From contig JBCBEC010000007.1 in NCBI GenBank assembly GCA_038528965.1, forward strand, positions 178,234-242,233: 64,000 nt of DNA, read 5' to 3'. Shown piece by piece: positions 62,797 through 64,000 of this stretch. The translations under genes were made by a program, and so were the position numbers. The notes under the pieces are model-generated. The model did not search any database. It was not told the DNA's origin and saw only the letters and a list, made by a program, of their open reading frames with translations. Each line of letters begins with the position of its first letter. Within the stretch, counting starts at the first letter, position 1. The stretch is from Lewinella sp038528965 (GTDB lineage: Bacteria > Bacteroidota > Bacteroidia > Chitinophagales > Saprospiraceae).

Positions 62797-63306
62797 ATGT
62801 CTCAAGTCATTCTTCATTTAGGTAGCAACATGGGTTTGCGCAACCAGTATTTGCAATACGCTCGCCAACTGCTAGAACGCCGCGTTGGGAAAGTCAAAGC
62901 GGCGTCCGCGGTTTACGAAACTGGGGCTTGGGGAATCAAAGACCAACGCGACTTCCTGAACCAAGCTTTCCGCCTAAAAACTAAGCTGACACCAGATGAG
63001 GTCTTAACCGCCGCCCTCGAAATAGAAAAGGAACTAGGTCGGCAACGCAAGCAAAAATGGGGCGAGCGCATTATTGATATCGATCTAATATTTTACGGTA
63101 AACGTGTACTGAACACGCCACACCTAACGCTACCACATCCGTGGTTACAAGAACGACGATTTGTACTAGCTCCGCTGGCGGAGATCATTCCCAAATGGAA
63201 GCACCCACTGCTGGGCTTGAAAGTGAGGACATTACTCAAGAAATGCCCGGACGAAGGCTGGGTGAATCGTGTCAGTGGTTGGCAGGAGGAAGAGAGTAAA
63301 GGGTAG
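62797..63306 (+). CDS. folK: 2-amino-4-hydroxy-6-hydroxymethyldihydropteridine diphosphokinase
   Basis: 169-aa cytoplasmic kinase that transfers pyrophosphate from ATP to hydroxymethyldihydropterin in folate synthesis. Signatures: ILHLGSNMGLR at the start, YETGAWGIKDQRDFLNQAF, ELGRQRKQKWGERIIDIDLI with the metal-binding DxD, and LPHPWLQERRFVLAPLAEI. Length is normal. Its TAG stop lies within the first unit of a heptamer tandem repeat. Confidence 0.95.
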   Translation: MSQVILHLGSNMGLRNQYLQYARQLLERRVGKVKAASAVYETGAWGIKDQRDFLNQAFRLKTKLTPDEVLTAALEIEKELGRQRKQKWGERIIDIDLIFYGKRVLNTPHLTLPHPWLQERRFVLAPLAEIIPKWKHPLLGLKVRTLLKKCPDEGWVNRVSGWQEEESKG

Positions 63307-63378
63307 AAGGTAGAAGGAAGAAGGAAGAAGGAAGAAGGAAGAAAGTAGAGGGAAGAGGGTAAAAGGAAGAAGGTAGAA
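63302..63378. repeat. Heptamer tandem repeat (GGAAGAA)n at the folK stop
   Basis: Eleven in-phase heptamers: GGTAGAA twice, GGAAGAA four times, AGTAGAG, GGAAGAG, GGTAAAA, GGAAGAA and GGTAGAA. The first unit contains the folK TAG stop codon (63304-63306). Confidence 0.9.
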
Positions 63379-63461
63379 AGTTGTAGCCTCGGGATAGTTC
63401 ATTTAACTGTGTCTGGGTTAATAAATAGCTTACTATTTAGAATCGGCTCTGCTTTAAGCAG

Positions 63462-63512
63462 GCGCGTTGTCGCCGCTTGGAGGCCGAAGGCCGGAGAGCG
63501 GCGACAACGCGC
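63462..63512. repeat. Strong 16-bp hairpin beside the transposase gene
   Basis: GCGCGTTGTCGCCGCT (63462-63477) pairs perfectly with 63497-63512; the 19-base loop has its own GGCC-GAA-GGCC stem. It lies ten bases downstream of the transposase stop and is much more GC-rich than its surroundings. No T run is seen, so it may be a repeat element or part of the insertion sequence end. Confidence 0.7.
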
Positions 63513-63521
63513 TGGCCGCAT

Positions 63522-64000
63522 CTATGGGTTATGGGGTACTCGCTCTGGGTAGAGTTGGAGTAAATCTCGTTGGATGGCTTTCCATCCGTACGCTCGTCGC
63601 CGCCACGATTTTTCGTTGTGCATCAGGGTTACAAACAATTGCTTGACCAGGGCCTGATCACTCACCCAGGCAGCTTTACCTTTAACTACCTTACGAATAA
63701 TGCGGTGCAGTGCTTCTACTGGATTAGTAGTGTAGATCATCCGCCTCATTTCTTGAGGGAAATCCAGGAAAGCTACCAACTCATCCCAGTTATCCTGCCA
63801 TTGTTTTACGATATAACCATACTTCTTTGACCACTTTGCCGAAAAGGCCTCCAAGGCACTCTGTGCTGCTTCTCGTGTTGTGCTAGTGTAAACTTCACGT
63901 AGGTCTTTGACCACCGCTTTACGGTCCTCTCTTATCTTTTTTTCCATCACTGAGCGGTAGAAACTCCATTCCTCTTCACTCATTTGTTTTGTTTCGTAGT
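63522..64000 (-). mobile_element. IS256-family transposase, C-terminal part (runs off window)
   Basis: At least 153 residues of a Mutator/IS256-type transposase. DRKAVVKDLREVYTSTTREA, AFSAKWSKKYGYIVKQWQDN, WDELVAFLDFPQEMRRMIYT TNPVEALHRIIRK and RDLLQLYPERV are family hallmarks, including the conserved Glu in NPVE(A). The frame continues through the window edge (codons YETKQ before the ATG at 63983). The residues just upstream (FYRSVMEKKIRED) do not match the usual CxxHxxRN region, so the copy may be diverged, truncated or chimeric. Confidence 0.8.

Noticed and set aside
1..64000. tRNA and rRNA genes
   Set aside because: I scanned the intergenic stretches for cloverleaf-like sequence and conserved rRNA segments and saw none; a covariance search would be needed to be certain.

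Overview
This is a chromosomal window of about 47% GC from a Bacteroidota bacterium, most likely a marine or filamentous member of Saprospiria (Lewinella-like; the genus is my inference). The signs are a 1.6-kb-residue secreted protein ending in the gliding-motility-associated C-terminal (type IX secretion) domain, many lipoprotein signals, DUF2911, DUF6702, DUF3179, MbnP and Haem_bd proteins, start codons without clear Shine-Dalgarno sites, and Bacteroidota-type TAnnTTTG promoter elements. I found no rRNA, tRNA or CRISPR array.

Layout. 0-10 kb: serA, a GbsR-type regulator, then a minus-strand block of penicillin-binding protein 1A, a HEAT-cyclophilin lipoprotein and gcvT, followed by an SDR/AraC pair. 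10-13 kb: a non-coding element bounded by 16-bp inverted repeats, then an MbnP-like lipoprotein with a diheme MauG/cytochrome c peroxidase (an MbnP/MbnH-like pair). 13-16.7 kb: two membrane/envelope proteins and an MFS exporter. 16.7-22.8 kb: a minus-strand operon that looks like a conflict (immunity) system: SIR2-like/EAD11/ABC-type ATPase, a TIR protein, and an nSTAND NTPase with a membrane anchor, with an amidase lacking a signal peptide directly upstream. 22.9-41.8 kb: housekeeping and envelope genes (FKBP, HAD, lnt, haem-binding protein, DRTGG protein, ECF sigma, Rof, SDR, MFS, DUF2911, mgsA, DUF6702, yidD, a second cytochrome c peroxidase, hemB, a Nudix regulator with a perfect palindromic operator candidate, comEC and a four-HhH ComEA-like protein). 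42-46.2 kb: DUF3179, lemA, DUF1905/OmdA, DUF2071 and a carboxymuconolactone decarboxylase-like protein. 46.6-54.4 kb: a divergently transcribed AraC regulator and a coxG-S-L-M-D-E cluster for a molybdenum hydroxylase of the form II CoxL type. 54.4-63.3 kb: a TolB-like lipoprotein, a secreted sphingomyelinase D/phospholipase D-like protein with a duplicated C-terminal module, the giant type IX secretion substrate and folK. 63.5-64 kb: the C-terminal part of an IS256-family transposase running off the window.

The most notable points are the TIR/SIR2/nSTAND operon at 16.7-22.1 kb; the sphingomyelinase D-like protein with all catalytic residues in place; a dispersed palindromic repeat (core GACGCATTGCAATGCGTC) at four places; short tandem repeats sitting exactly at the stop codons of four genes; and an ATAA overlap between coxD and coxE where the usual ATGA would be expected.
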